NCBI GenBank assembly: GCA_030847615.1
Contig: JAUMIR010000001.1
Location: 61,703,501-61,767,500 of the forward strand
DNA from: Gambelia wislizenii
Taxonomy: Eukaryota > Chordata > Lepidosauria > Squamata > Crotaphytidae
DNA: 64,000 nt
Direction of reading: 5' to 3'
Within the stretch, counting starts at the first letter, position 1; each line of letters opens with the position of its first letter. Shown here piece after piece: positions 28,236 through 40,206 of the stretch. The position numbers were made by a program, and so were the translations under genes. The notes under the pieces were generated by a model. That model was not told where the DNA came from. It worked only from the letters and a program-made list of their open reading frames with translations, and made no database searches.

Positions 28236-30111
28236 AAGTGCCTTACCCATTAATACACTCAAGTCCACTGAACCAGCTACTAGCTCCTAATAGTTCACCA
28301 GAAGATGCTTGAAATCTTTTAAACACCATCTATCCATGATTGTTAGATGCTTGCTTTTTTAAAACATAAAAAGCTCCATATTTAAGTTTGATGCCAGTTT
28401 TCAAGACTTATTAGATGTCTTGTCCTTCATAGGATTTCTAATCCTTCCATGCATGATTCAAAAGAAAATTGCTTCTAACACCCATAGTTTATAGCACAAC
28501 AAGTTGAATGGCTTTAGAGGTCTGTCTCCAGCAGTGGATGTTATTGATAGAAGAGGCCATTGAATGCAGCATCCGCCATTAAGATGTCAGACTGTGAAAC
28601 CAGAGATAACTTTCTCTGTCAAGCTGGAGCACAGACAACCAAGCTAGGTATGTTTGTGTACTACATACATTACAAGCTGAAAGCTGGGATATAAACACAG
28701 AGAAGCAAACTGCAAAATGGGGGTAAGATATTGTTTCTCTGTTGTTAAGCATGGCTTACACCCTCACTTCCAGAGGCCTACACCCCACTTCTAGAAGTCT
28801 CAGAAACTGGCATATTATTAATTTGGTTCATTGATGTGGCCTTCCACAAGGGAAAAAGCAGGATGGTCTCAGAAAAGGTCATCTGTGTTTTACCCTAGGG
28901 AAGCCTAAGGCTAAAAGCCAAAAAGGACACATTTCCTAGGAAAGGGAGACAATGGATGAAATGAAACCTTTGTTTTTGCTGATTTTGAAACTTCATTTTC
29001 TAAATCCCCAAAACCTCAAGACCCTTGCTCAAGCTGTTAAAATCCAATCACTGGGCATTAAGAAACACATTTAGCATTTTCTACACCTTTTGTCAAGACC
29101 AGGACATTCATTGTGCAATCCATGAAGGCTCGTGGAATCTATTGTTTCAACCTATGAAACACCACTCCCCTCAGATGTATTTGGAGGTATAAATGACTCC
29201 CCCAAAATATTCCCACTGTGCAGACTTCAGTTCCAGGGGACCCTATGTCCCTCTGTGTGGCCATCCCAGGTTCCTCCATCCACTCTGCCGGATTGACTAC
29301 AGGACAGGTTGTATCACCCCAAAAAATCCTCATGCTACCCTCTAAGTTTTCCCCCACTGTTTTTCTATAGCCTTGTGTGAATGCTTTTTCTGGGTGAATG
29401 TGTGTGTGTCTGGTATTATTTTTGAACTCTTTAATAAAAACCATATTTAATTTTACATGTGTGTGTATTCCATCCAGACTAGTACTAGTAGACACAGGTT
29501 TCAAGGTCCCCTTGTTACCCCTTTTCACATAGCTAAAGTCAAGTTGCTGCTAATTTCCCCAACATATTAGAAACTCGATATTTACTTGGAATTTTCCAAG
29601 GAGAATTTTGGGTAACACTGTGAAAATCCTATGGAAAAACTTCAGTCTTAAGAATGCCTCCACATTTTACAAGGCAGCCATGGGATTGTATGACCTCTGA
29701 AAACACCCATTTCTAAATGTATTTTTGCTGCACATATACTTTTCAGTGCATTTTTGATAGGCTTTTTGAACCAAGAACTACACTGCAAAAATTGAAGAAT
29801 GAAATCCAAAAGAGCAAATTAGTTCATCTTGGAATTCTCAAAGATCAAATTCCTTAAGTCTCCCAGTGTGAATGTTGATGTTTGAGCACACATTTCTGTT
29901 ACATTTGGTATGTTTGTTGCAGGAAATATGGGTGTACCCAGGGAAATATGTTAGTTTATAAAATGTTCAAGTTCAAATTCAAATTCAGGAATAATTTTTA
30001 AAACAATTAGAAGAGGGAAAGTATTTATGTGAATGTGCAATGTAATAAGTTGATATCAATCTGTCTCTCTGTTTGACTATCTCTGTTTTCCCCATCTTTC
30101 TATATATCTTT
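28236..30111. other. Unassigned intergenic stretch (1.9 kb)
   Basis: I see no repeat boundary, microsatellite or convincing frame. Likely old, unique-looking host DNA. The 129-codon minus-strand ORF at 29139-29528 has no recognisable feature. Confidence 0.4.
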
Positions 30112-30567
30112 GGACTTTATCACATGAGGCTGCTAAAGTGGCATTTCATTGGGATAGTAATGCATTTGGCCAGTACTTATCAGAAGACATTGTAGCTATC
30201 CTGTTGGTGCTTCATATTTTAGTTGTTACTGTTGTGCCCCTTTCAACTATTGGGAAAGTCCCATCAATACCTGCTAATATCGCTGGTGCAATAGGTCACT
30301 TTGCTTTAGTTCTGGGATGACTGCAGTCATGTGGATTGAGAGGGCCTGATTCTCCTCCTCTCTCCTCTCCCCCTCCCTATTCCAAAGCAACATGGAGTCA
30401 GCCTACTTTGGAATAGTGAGGGGGAGTGGGGCAACAGGGGGAGAGGAGGAAAAGCAGGCTCCCTCATGCCACATGACTACCGTCATCCCGGAACTGAAGT
30501 GAAGGAACTATTGCACCAGAGGGTTGCCAAAGGAGTACAATCACATGAATTAAGAGAGGTGTGATAA
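30112..30567. mobile_element. Foldback element with GGACTTTATCAC end
   Basis: Left end GGACTTTATCACATGA and right end near GTGTGATAAT. The interior folds: GGTGCAATAG..TCACTT with GAAGTGAAGG..ATTGCACC; ATTCTCCTCCTCTCTCC with GGAGAGGAGGAAAAGC; centre near 30400 (TATTCCAAAG / CTTTGGAATA). It shares tips but not the interior with 25412. Confidence 0.7.
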
Positions 30568-31841
30568 TAAACATTTACAAGCAGTATGTTCCTGTTTTCT
30601 TTAATAATGTGATTGCCACAAGACACAAGGCTAGTGTGATAATGTTGTATATAAAAAGTTTCAGTGACAGACAGTTGTTATTCATCTAAGAAAAATTCAA
30701 ATTAGGGAAGAATGTATGAATATCAAGCTACCTGATATGGCAGACCAGCAATTTGTTCCCTAGTGTGCCTGGAACTATACAATATTTCTGCCGTATTATT
30801 ATCCTGTTTCCACAGTTTCCCAGACACTGACTGCAGACCAGCAGCCAATAGCATGCAGATTGGCACGAGTCTGCAGATTACCATTTTGGGTAGTGCTGGT
30901 GTACCCTTTGCTCCTGCAAAACACAAGTACAAGAGGTGGACAACTTTTGTCAAATTTTTACCTCAAATTTTCACCCTCACTGTTCATGTAATCCCAGAAA
31001 TGCAAATAAATGAAATCGTAAAAAACTGGAAGTGACCAGACACTTTTATTTGGGGGAAGGGGTTGGAGGGCAGGGTGAACATCCCCTGCCATCTAAAACC
31101 TGCTTTTCCCAGAGGTCTTCAGTAATGGGGAAATATTTCATATGCTTGAAAAAAAATTCTGCCCCCAAGGGCATGGAAGTTGTGTGGATCAGAAGGCAGC
31201 AATAAATAGCCTTGAGGTGGGTTGGAAGATGCTTGTGGGACACATTTGCCCATTCATTTTTTACAGTGGGGCCATGAGCCCCATGATGCCATGAGCATCA
31301 AAGACCTCTTAGCTATGGGTTTGGTCTTTTTCTCTCTCTTTTACAGTTGCATGGACTCTCATCAATGAAACTTAGAACACACCCAGTTGTTTTGCGTGAA
31401 AGGGTATCTGCTGGAAAAATTCTATTACCTGTTGCCATAGCTACATGCATACTTTAAAGGCATAAACGGAGATAATAGAAATTCACTGAAGAGAGAATGG
31501 CATCTCACCCATGTGTTTTGTTGGTTTTAGAAGGATTTGGGCTTTGCCTCCCTTTGAATGCTTCTGCTCCTTGATCAGAATTGACATGCAGATATCACAA
31601 AGAGGGACACATCTATCAAAGTGAATTGAAATCATCCATTCATCACTCATCCATCAAGTCATCATTCATCTAATGTATTCAATTCTTGTCCCTCCTGGAG
31701 GATTGTACAAAGGCATTCATAGTTTTCCTAAACACTTTTGTTCTGTGCAGTTACTTTCGTGAGCAGAACCAATTTCACACAGTGGATGCCTCTTTGGGAG
31801 TAGGGATGGGTGGCGGTGTGAATTTACTGTCCATACCCATA
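30568..31841. other. Unassigned intergenic stretch
   Basis: No gene or repeat recognised. Confidence 0.35.
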
Positions 31842-32462
31842 GGAGATTTTCACACGGGGTCAAAATGCCCCGTTACTGCCCCGCCACCTCCTCTCCCGTT
31901 CCTGCCACGGAATAACATAAATCTTTCACACACTTACCTTAATTCCGCAGCAGGAATGGGCTCCCCCTCCCCTCGCTGGCCGGCTGTAAATGCAGCCGTC
32001 ATAAGGTTGTTTTTTTGACCGGCCATCTGAAACGTTATCACTTTATCACGTGATAATGGCCGGATGGTAAATTTAAAAAATAAAACTCCCCCAAACATAA
32101 AATCAGTTCACCAAGCACAAAAACACACTTTAAATCAAATAATCAAAACAGGGAGGGTAAAATAAAGGGTGCCATTTACCTGGATGTCCAGATCGTACCA
32201 GGAAGTGCTCAGAACAGACCTCCCCTCCACGGCTGTCATTTTGGAACAGGAACGGGGTCCTGTTCGCACACCTGTGATTGCATGATAGCAACAGAATGGG
32301 AGGTTTATTCATGATGAAAAATCGTGATTACATTGTTCCAGAACAGTCACGGGAGCAGGATGGATGTAGGACAGAACGGGGTCAATGTCGTCCGAAAGGG
32401 AAAACCTTTCCTGACCCTGTTCTGTTCCTGCCACAGGATATATAGCCCATGTGAAAATCTCC
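31842..32462. mobile_element. DNA transposon with GGAGATTTTCACAC ends and ATA flanks
   Basis: Left end GGAGATTTTCACAC, right end TGTGAAAATCTCC, with ATA directly outside each end. About 620 bp. Interior palindromic elements include TGACCGGCCATC / GATAATGGCCGGA near 32015-32060. No coding capacity. Tip structure matches the GGAC group (GGAN..TTTTC). Confidence 0.78.
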
Positions 32463-32778
32463 ATAGTCACCAAAAGCCCTACCACCACAGTGGATGATTG
32501 TTTCTGGTCCAGATCATGGACTGCCAAAAAGACCAATGAATAGATCCTAAAACAAATCAAGCCTGAACTCTCTTTAGAAGCCAAAATGGCAAAGCTGAGA
32601 CTGTTGTACTTTGAACATATCATGAGAAGACACAACTTACTAGAAAATACAATAATGCTTGGGAGAGCAGAAGGGAGTAGGAAATCAGGAAGACCATATT
32701 ACAGGTGAATAGACTCAATCAAGGAAGCCATGGCCCTGAGTTTGCAAGACCTGAGCAGGCCTGTTGATGATAGGATGA

Positions 32779-33276
32779 CTTGGGCTGCATCTGCACTGCA
32801 GAAATAATCCAGTTTGACACTGCTTTAACTTCCATAGCTCAATGCTATGTAATTCTGGAATCTATAGTTTTGTGAGATATTAAAAAAAAAAGTTAGTTAT
32901 TTATACCCCGCTCTTCAGCCACAAGGCTATCAGAGCGGCTTACAAATTGTTTTAAGCAATAGCTATTTACACATCTAACTGCATTAAACAGCTTCCAATG
33001 TGTGTTAACTAATTGCCCCCACAAGCTGGGTACTCATTTTACCAACCTAAGAAAGGATGGCAGGCTGAGTGAACCTTGGAGCCCGCTGGAATCGAACTTG
33101 CAACTTGCAAGGTGGTGACTTGCAGTACTTGCATTTAACCACTGTGCCACCAGGGCCTTCTGTCAGAGAGCTCTGGTGCCACAACAAACTACAAACCCCA
33201 GGATTCCATAGGATGGAGCCATGGCAGTTAAAGTAGTGTCAAACTGGATTATGTCGGCAGTGCAGATACAGCCTTG
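32779..33276. mobile_element. Foldback MITE nested in Bov-B and split by a SINE
   Basis: Tips GGCTGCATCTGCACTGCAG and GCAGTGCAGATACAGCC; arms CAGTTTGACACTGCTTTAAC and TTAAAGTAGTGTCAAACTGG. TTGG on each side may be the target duplication. Confidence 0.82.
32891..33160 (-). mobile_element. tRNA-derived SINE (GGCCCTGGTGG head), nested
   Basis: On the minus strand GGCCCTGGTGGCACAGTGG and a B box AAGTTCGATTCCAG, with the same body and tail as 20447-20707. It lies inside the MITE loop. Confidence 0.87.
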
Positions 33277-33325
33277 GAGGTCTCTCATTCCTAGGGTCAC
33301 CATAAGTCAAAGTCGACTTGATGGC

Positions 33326-34418
33326 AGTTAACACAGTTGAGACTAGCAATAGGATACAGGTTACTGAATCCAGGCACTTCAATGGTCAGATGCTCTAGCA
33401 AGGTTTCATTGGTAGTTATCAGATGGGAGATGGATGTTGCAGATCCAAATGTTCTGCAGCACCTGACTTTCTTTTAATGAGCTTAAGGAGGTAGCATACA
33501 AGATTTTCCTCCCCAGCCTGGCACGACAGGTCAGGCTGAGTGAAAAAGTGTGCCCCAGGGTCCCCAGTGAGTTTCATGGCTCTCTCAAATCCTGGTCCAA
33601 CACTCTAACTGGTACAGCACCTTGGCTCCCTAAGGTATATTTACTTCTGAAGAGGAAGGTTACATTTACTTAATGTATCTTGATAGATGTATCTTGCATG
33701 ATTTTGTCTGATCCTCCTTCCCTCTTTCTTTCTTTCTTTTTCTGTTTGAAGTCACTTATGCTAGTGGCTGCCATCTGGTAGTGACCTCCATGAGTTAATT
33801 ATGTGCATATCTTTCTCTTTTGCCACCATTTATAAATAGTTCATAATGAGTCAATAAATGATTGATGGGTATTTTAATAAATCATAGTATGGAGTCTTGT
33901 GGAGAGCAACAAGTCATTCTATCTGTTAATTAACCATGACCTATGGATTCAGTCGACAATAAAATTTGCCAGCAGCATATTCCAATGTCACAGATCTCTT
34001 CCAGGTTAAGGATGGGCTCACCAACATCAAGTAAACAATGTCATTTTGCCTTGACACATTCAGCCTCAGTATTATGGGAAAATATTCCTCAAACTGCATA
34101 TTCTTAACAGGGTAGGAAGGATTTTCCCTGAGGTAAGAAATGGGGGCGTCCCACTCCCTTGGTGTTATTTGTTGATACAAAGGCAGAAAACCTATTACTA
34201 GTTTTACCCAAAGTAGACCCAATAAAGCAACTGCTGAGTAGAAAGACAATATTTAAGTAAACTTAAGTAAATCCTCTTGATTCAATGGGTCTACTCTAGC
34301 TAGGACTAGTAATAGGATTTAGGCCAGAGACATTCCCTTTGGTATATGTCACAAATAAATAGAGGTATTAGAAAAATACCAGGGCATATAAATGAAGTAG
34401 CAGAAATACCCACACTGG
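33326..34418. other. Unassigned intergenic stretch
   Basis: No gene or repeat recognised; the ORF at 33941-34249 lacks motifs. Confidence 0.35.
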
Positions 34419-34590
34419 GGAGATTTTCAGATGCCTCTTTCAGCCTCTTCCCGTGCAAGCAGCCTCCGGAGCAGTAACGAGGCTGCTGCGTGGCAAGGGG
34501 TCTGTTTTGGATGCCGCCGTTTCTCTCTCGGTGTCGTCCGTGACTGTTGCGGCTAGCATTGGAGGCGGCCGCGCTGTTTTTCACTCACGG
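34419..34590. mobile_element. GGAGATTTTCAG MITE, half element
   Basis: Left tip GGAGATTTTCAGATGCC; the body GCAAGCAGCCTCCGGAGCAG and CTCTCTCGGTGTCGTCCGTG matches 52659-52840 and, loosely, one arm of 38257-38584. The opposite arm is missing. Confidence 0.65.
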
Positions 34591-35360
34591 AAGTTGTAAC
34601 AGCATACTGTAAGTACACAGTAAGGGAGGAGACATAAGGTGCCCAGATGCTGAAGTGGAAAGCAGGGTCAGGTTTTAAGCATCTTTGTTTAAGAGGCAGA
34701 ATGAACAGTAGTGTAGACATTAATAAGTGCATCATAAATAACTTATAGTTAGTCTGCAAATGATGTATATTGTCCAGAACCCTGCATCAAATAAAAATCT
34801 ACTGTCTCTAGGTATAAAGTTGAAGCTCAATTGCAATAATACAATATCCTACTTAGTTCTGCTGTCAAATCAACCAATCCACTTGGCTGAGTAACTAGTT
34901 CTTAAATTAGAAACATCACGAGATCCACAAATTTTGTTGGTATGTTGTGGCAACAAATACTTTCAAAGGTCAAGATATTGATTCCTCACACCCTGTCTTG
35001 GGTATGTATAAACAGATGAAGAACCCTATTTGTACTCCTAATGCATCACTCTAGATTAACTGCCATGGAAACTGGAAGGAAGAGATAGGCTTTGAAGGTA
35101 AGGTAGAAGTAACTGATCCAGATAACATTGCATTCCCATTAACTTCATTGACTCCTCTTGTCAGTGGAAATAGGGCCTGTTTGATAGAGCCACTCAGAGA
35201 AAATCCTGCAGTTAAAGAGCTGCAGTTTAAACAGCTATAGCCAACCATTTTTTATTTGTGACTGTTACTGAGGCACTGCTATTACCTCAGAGAGAATGGC
35301 ATTATTCTTCCCTGTGATGAAGGTTTACCATTTGGGGTTGTTTAGCTTAGAACAGAGATC
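34591..35360. other. Unassigned intergenic stretch
   Basis: No gene or repeat recognised. Confidence 0.35.
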
Positions 35361-35361
35361 A

Positions 35362-35655
35362 TAGAGACATAGAATCATAGGATCTTACAGTTGAAAGGAA
35401 CCACAAGGGCCATCTAGTCCAACCTCATGCCATGTAGGAATATACAATTACAGCACTCCTAAAACATGCCCATCCAACTTTTGTTTAAAGACATCCAAAG
35501 ATGGAGAGTTCATCACCCTCCAAGGCAGTCTGTTTCACTTCTGAATAGCCCTTACAGTAAAAAAAAAAAAAAAAAAAAAAAATCTTCCAAATGTTTAGGT
35601 GGAATCTCTTTTCTTATAACTTGAATCCATTGGTACATGTTCTACTACCCCAGGT
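35362..35655 (-). mobile_element. CR1 LINE 3' fragment
   Basis: Begins with the reversed CR1 tail (ATAGAATCATAGGATCTTAC), then AAGGGCCATCTAGTCCAACC, CATCACCCTCCAAGGCAGTC, CTTCCAAATGTTTAGGTGGAA. A 24-base A run (35559-35582) interrupts it. Confidence 0.88.
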
Positions 35656-37300
35656 CAATGGCCACCCCTCCCCCCAACCTACAGGACTGCCTCCCTCCCA
35701 TGTCCTCTATCATGGAATTGTTGTTGTTTACAAAATGTGATTGGTGGGGGAGGCATGAAAAAGCCCCCATTCCCTCTAAGTTTGTTTCCACTTCTACCTC
35801 CTAGGGCCTAAATGACATATAGAACCGCTAATGTCAGTATAAATATTTACATTGGATGCTGACACATGTGAAAATAATTACTTAGGGAAATCATATTGTT
35901 TCTCTATTGCCTCTAGAGGAAAGGGGATAGATATATAGGGGGCATCATGCAAGATTCAGAAACATATAAGGCCATTTGTATTTCTTGCAAGAACTGCCTG
36001 GATGTTTAAAGGGTTTTAAACTCCTATGGTTTTCATTGGGAACCTTGTCATTTTTGAAGATTCTCCAAAATGTAAATTAAGTGCTTATGTACTGATAAAC
36101 ACTTTACTTTTCTTTCTTCTTTGAAGCAAAGGTACAGAAAGATGCATGGGAATTTCAGTGTGTCCCCATTTGTGCTTTGTGCTTTATTGAAAAAGCTGGA
36201 AAAACAGTTTAACAAAAAAAAAAAAAAAAGTGCAATGCAGTGTTTGAGCATTGTATCTCATGTTTCCCTCCAACACACTCATACAATGTCACATTTAAGC
36301 TTAATGACAACCCTGTGAGGTAGGTTACAGTTACACTGACTTATAGCAGTTTTCCCAAGGCCATATAGCAGGGGTGGGCCTAATGTATCCCACAAGTGCA
36401 TGTGGCTACTGAAGCACCCACCAGTCTCTCAAATGCCCCTGACCCCCCTCCATTTTTTTTAAAAAAATCAGCATAATGTTCATGCAATCAATGCCCCCAA
36501 ATCAAGCAAAAAAAAAAAAAAACCCACACCAAAAAACCCAACAACCCTCAAATGTGCGAAAGCATGCAAAAATACCCTCACAAGCACCCCAGAATGATAT
36601 GCTAGGCCAAAATACCTGTTTTCTTCTGCATTCCCTCCCAAAACAGCAACAAGAAGTGATGCAATATCACTTTCTATCACCATTTTGAGAGGGATTACAG
36701 AGGAAAAATAAGATATTTGAATTTGCTGCAGGGTGGTGGTGGCCCACGGGGATCTGGGGTGGGTGGGGAAGTTGGCCCCTGCCTCCCTGTGGTTGCCCAC
36801 CCCTGGCACATAGGGAGTTTGTTGGGCCATGGTGTGTTACTCTTATTTTCAGTTATGTGGGGCAATGTAGACATGTCATCCGATGCCGAACCTACCTTTC
36901 TTTTCATCTGCCATATAGGTACAAGCAAAAGCCACAACTAAAACTGGAAAGACTTTTAATCAATCAGATGCACTCTTGTGGTATATCTAATTCTTCAAAA
37001 GTTTCTTCCTTTTTTGGTTGTAAAGCTAGGGTCCATCTCACAACCTCAAGGGTATTCTGATTAAGAATAAATGAATCTGTCTGTTTTAGCTGCACTTTCT
37101 AATTTTCCAACCTTAAGACTGTTTTCCTTCTGTTTCTACATAAGACTTCATTTAGCAAACTTTTAGGAGAAATTTGACATCTTTTCTACAACATACAATT
37201 TTGTACCGCTTCCCAAAACATATACATTTCTGGGCCAAGAAATTTCTCCTGATATAATGCATTTTAAAATGTCCTGGAGGGAAGTTTGGCAACCCAGAAA
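35656..37300. other. Unassigned stretch with poly(A) runs
   Basis: A runs at 36213-36229 and 36508-36522. ORFs here are lysine or glycine artefacts of runs. No gene recognised. Confidence 0.4.
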
Positions 37301-37304
37301 TAAT

Positions 37305-37530
37305 TGTTTATTGTTGTTAGTGCCTTCAAGTTAATTCTGATTTATGGTGACCGTGTCCTAGGGCTTTGTTGGTGAGTTTTATTTAGAGAAGATTTGCAAT
37401 TGCCTTATTCTTAGGATGAGCAAGTGTGAGTTGCCCATGGTCACCCAGTGGGTTTCCATGGCTGATCAGGGATTCTCCAGCAGTCTGAGTTAGACACTCA
37501 AACCACTACATTATGCTGCTGCCTATGCTC
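37305..37530 (-). mobile_element. Sauria-type SINE, minus strand
   Basis: Reversed Bov-B-like tail (TTAGTGCCTTCAAGTTAATTC, TTATGGTGACC), then TGGTCACCCAGTGGGTTTCC and the reversed head (GACACTCAAACCACTACATT). The B-box region is eroded. Confidence 0.8.
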
Positions 37531-37554
37531 CCTCCCCCTACCTCCTCCTCTTGT

Positions 37555-37860
37555 TCTTCTTTTTCTTTCCACCCTGCTTTTTTTTCCCACCTTGGGACTC
37601 AAAGCAACTTACAACAAAAACATATTGTTAAAAATTTACAAGATATAAAAGTTAACATGAGATTACACAATTAAAAGAAAAATTAAAACCAGATTAAAAC
37701 ATATCATTAAAATGCATACAGTACACACACCAGCACAACAATTAACAATGCAAAAAGAAATTAGGGAGGGTGCCAGTTTATTGTCTTTGGGAAGGGAGTT
37801 CCAGAGCCTGGGGGCAGCCAGTGAGAAGGCCCTCTCCTGTGTTCCCATTAGAGGTACCTA
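37555..37860 (-). mobile_element. L2-like LINE 3' end with ORF remnant
   Basis: On the minus strand the frame reads GTQERAFSLAAPRLWNSLPK, the common C-terminal block of vertebrate L2/CR1-group ORF2, followed by a 3' UTR ending in CAAGGTGGG. 5' truncated. Confidence 0.8.
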
Positions 37861-38256
37861 TGCATACCCTCCAGCTGTCCTGATTTGGCAGGGACAGTCC
37901 TGATTAAACCTCTTTTGTACCACTTTTTTCAGCTGGTTTCAAAATGCCCCACTTCAAGTCTCCTCCTCCTACTTTCCTACTTTTTGTTGTCAGCTTACTG
38001 CAGTAGCTGGAAACTGAGTTCAAAGTGCAAAAATAGTTTGAATCCAGTTAACTCAGCAGGGAGGAGAGGAGAGGCAGAAACTTGCTCTTTCCTGTAGGCT
38101 CCGGCAAAAGCAAACTGCTGCAGCCTCTCCTAGTGTGTGCGCTCTTCCTCATTAATAACTTTTGCCATCTTGGACACACTCTCATATGGCTTTCATCTGT
38201 GGAAAATTGGAGATATTTATCATGCAGCTAGGAAATCACTGTAAATGGGCCTCATA

Positions 38257-38584
38257 GGACTTTTTCCGATGAAGAAAAATAACGCAAGCAGCCTCTCCAG
38301 CTTGCGAGGCTGCTGCGCTGCAAAGTGCCCCTTTCGGATGACGCTCGCCCCTGCCGGTACTGTTGCGGTACCGCAGGGAGAACTGAGCGTCATATTTCGT
38401 TGATTCTTACTCACGATCAACTTTCATGAGTAAAAAATCAACAAAATATGATGCTCAGCTCTCCCTACGGTACCGCAACAGTACCGCTAGAGGGCAGCGT
38501 CATCTGAAACTGACACTTTGCAGCGCAGCAGCCTCGCAAACTGGAGAGGCTGCTTGCGTTATTTTTCTTCATCCGAAAAAGTCC
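38257..38584. mobile_element. Giant-hairpin MITE (328-bp palindrome)
   Basis: Ends GGACTTTTTCCGATG and its counterpart ATCCGAAAAAGTCC. Arms of about 155 bases are complementary almost throughout (AATAACGCAAGCAGCCTCTC..; GTACTGTTGCGGTACCG..) with a short unpaired centre near 38415-38425. ATA lies directly outside each end. Non-coding; ORFs on both strands mirror each other. Confidence 0.93.
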
Positions 38585-39238
38585 ATAATCAACCTAAGAT
38601 CATACCTCACTGAGCAACTTACCTGATACCTCCCAAAACTTCTCATACTAGACCAGTGGTGGGCAAAGTGAGGCCCTGAGACTGCATGTGGCTTTCTATA
38701 TTGATTTTGTTCACCTTGCCCCTCCCAAAGTCTTGGCTACTCCTTTTCTGGCCATGAAAAGAGAGGGGCTTGTCTCTCTGGAAAGCTTCAAGAAGTAATT
38801 CACCCATTATATAGGTCGTTTCTCACCTGTGCATTGTTTTAACAATTTAGAACATCTCTTTTTAAAAGAACCAGATGTGGATTTCCATCCTCTTCTGGGC
38901 TTGTTTTTCATTTTTGGCATTTCTGGCAGTCTGTGCAGCTCCTAGAGCATCAAGATAGCAGAAAACTGCCCCCCCTTCTACTACAATAGCCCACCCCTTT
39001 TTGGGACTAGAAAAATAGAATCTGAGATAGAGCCAGGGCTGAGACAAAATGAGGGTATCGTTCCTCCCAAATAAGAATTCCCTCCCCCAAATGGAAGTTA
39101 CCTTCAGTCCCCAAGTTTCTAGCATTGCAGTAACTTAAAAAATTAGTTGGAAAAAAATCAAAAATAGAGTTTAGGCATCCAAAGAAAAGGGAACAGCCTT
39201 GGTTACAATGGGGTGCAAGCACAGCAAATCTAAGGGCT
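38585..39238. other. Unassigned intergenic stretch
   Basis: No gene or repeat recognised. Confidence 0.35.
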
Positions 39239-40206
39239 TGGTTACACGGTGAAAAAAACCCATGAAGAATTCGCCAAGATTCCTAATTGTTTACATACAT
39301 TGCACCACAAAGTCGCCTCTTTCAGAAGGAGGGGGGGCACAAAAACCCATTAGTAATGCAAGAAAGGATTTCTGGACTTTTCCCGACTTTTTTGAAAAGT
39401 AGCGCATTTTCGATAGTCTGAACAAGCATTACACTACATGCTGTGTGAATTACCAGCAATCTTTTGATACATTCACAGCAGAGCTTTGCCATGATTGGTT
39501 GAACTCACCAGGGAGGGGTGTGGACAAGGAGGGGATGGAGGAAAGATCCATGTTGTTTCCAGCCACGAAAAAGACTATGAGTGCTAGCCTTGTGTGTCTG
39601 TGTGTCTTTCCTTCTCTCCCTCCCACCTTGCTACTTTCAGTGTGTGAATGATCGTTATCTCCCCTCCTGAGATCGCATCCCTTCCCTTCTCCTTGTCTTG
39701 TGCTTAGCTACGAAAAAGACTGGTAGTGCTAGCCTTGTGTGTATGTGTGTGTCTTTCCTTCTCTCCCTCCCACCTTGCTACTTTCAGTGTGTGAATGATC
39801 ATTGTCTCCCCTCCTAAGATCGCGTCCCTTCCCTTCTCCCTGTCTTGTGCTTAGCCATGGAAAAGATAGGAGTGCTAGCCTTGTGTGTGTGTGTCTTTCC
39901 TTCTCTCCCTCCCTCCTTGCTATCTTGTGGCCAGCTGCTGCGATCTGAAGAATTAAGCAAGCCTTTTCCAGTCTCTCTCTTGTGTGTGTGAGAATGTTCG
40001 CCTCAGGCATTCCTGTGGTAATCAGAGGATGTGCTTGGGAGGCCATGCCCCCGTCTCAGTCTGTGTGTGAATATCAAAGCAGAAAACAGCTGAAAAATAA
40101 ACCGATAGACCAATTAAGCAATATATAATCTGAACGATGCAGTACAGCTGTGAAACAGCAATAAAGCACAAATTACCGCAATAAAAACTGTTGTGTAACT
40201 GAAGCC
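39239..40206. mobile_element. Non-autonomous DNA transposon, GGTTACAC ends, with tandem repeats
   Basis: Left GGTTACACGGTGAAAAAAAC and right AAAAACTGTTGTGTAACTGA. About 970 bp, related to 14560-15425. Internal ~146 bp tandem repeat at 39563-39930. Confidence 0.72.
39563..39935. repeat. ~146-bp tandem repeat, 2.6 copies
   Basis: Units begin at about 39563, 39708 and 39856 (landmark GTGCTAGCCTTGTGTGT). They share TTCCTTCTCTCCCTCC and TTGCTACTTTCAGTGTGTG; the third is truncated. Confidence 0.9.

Larger units (their letters stand above)
32491..33325 (+). mobile_element. Bov-B LINE 3' fragment, split by a MITE
   Basis: Bov-B C-terminus and 3' UTR: ATCAAGCCTGAACTCTC, AAGCTGAGACTGTTGTACTT, CATATCATGAGAAGACACAA, CAAGACCTGAGCAGG, interrupted at about 32779, resuming at 33277 with TTGGAGGTCTCTCATTCC and ending GTCAAAGTCGACTTGATGGC. 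The inserted MITE is itself split by a SINE. Confidence 0.85.
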
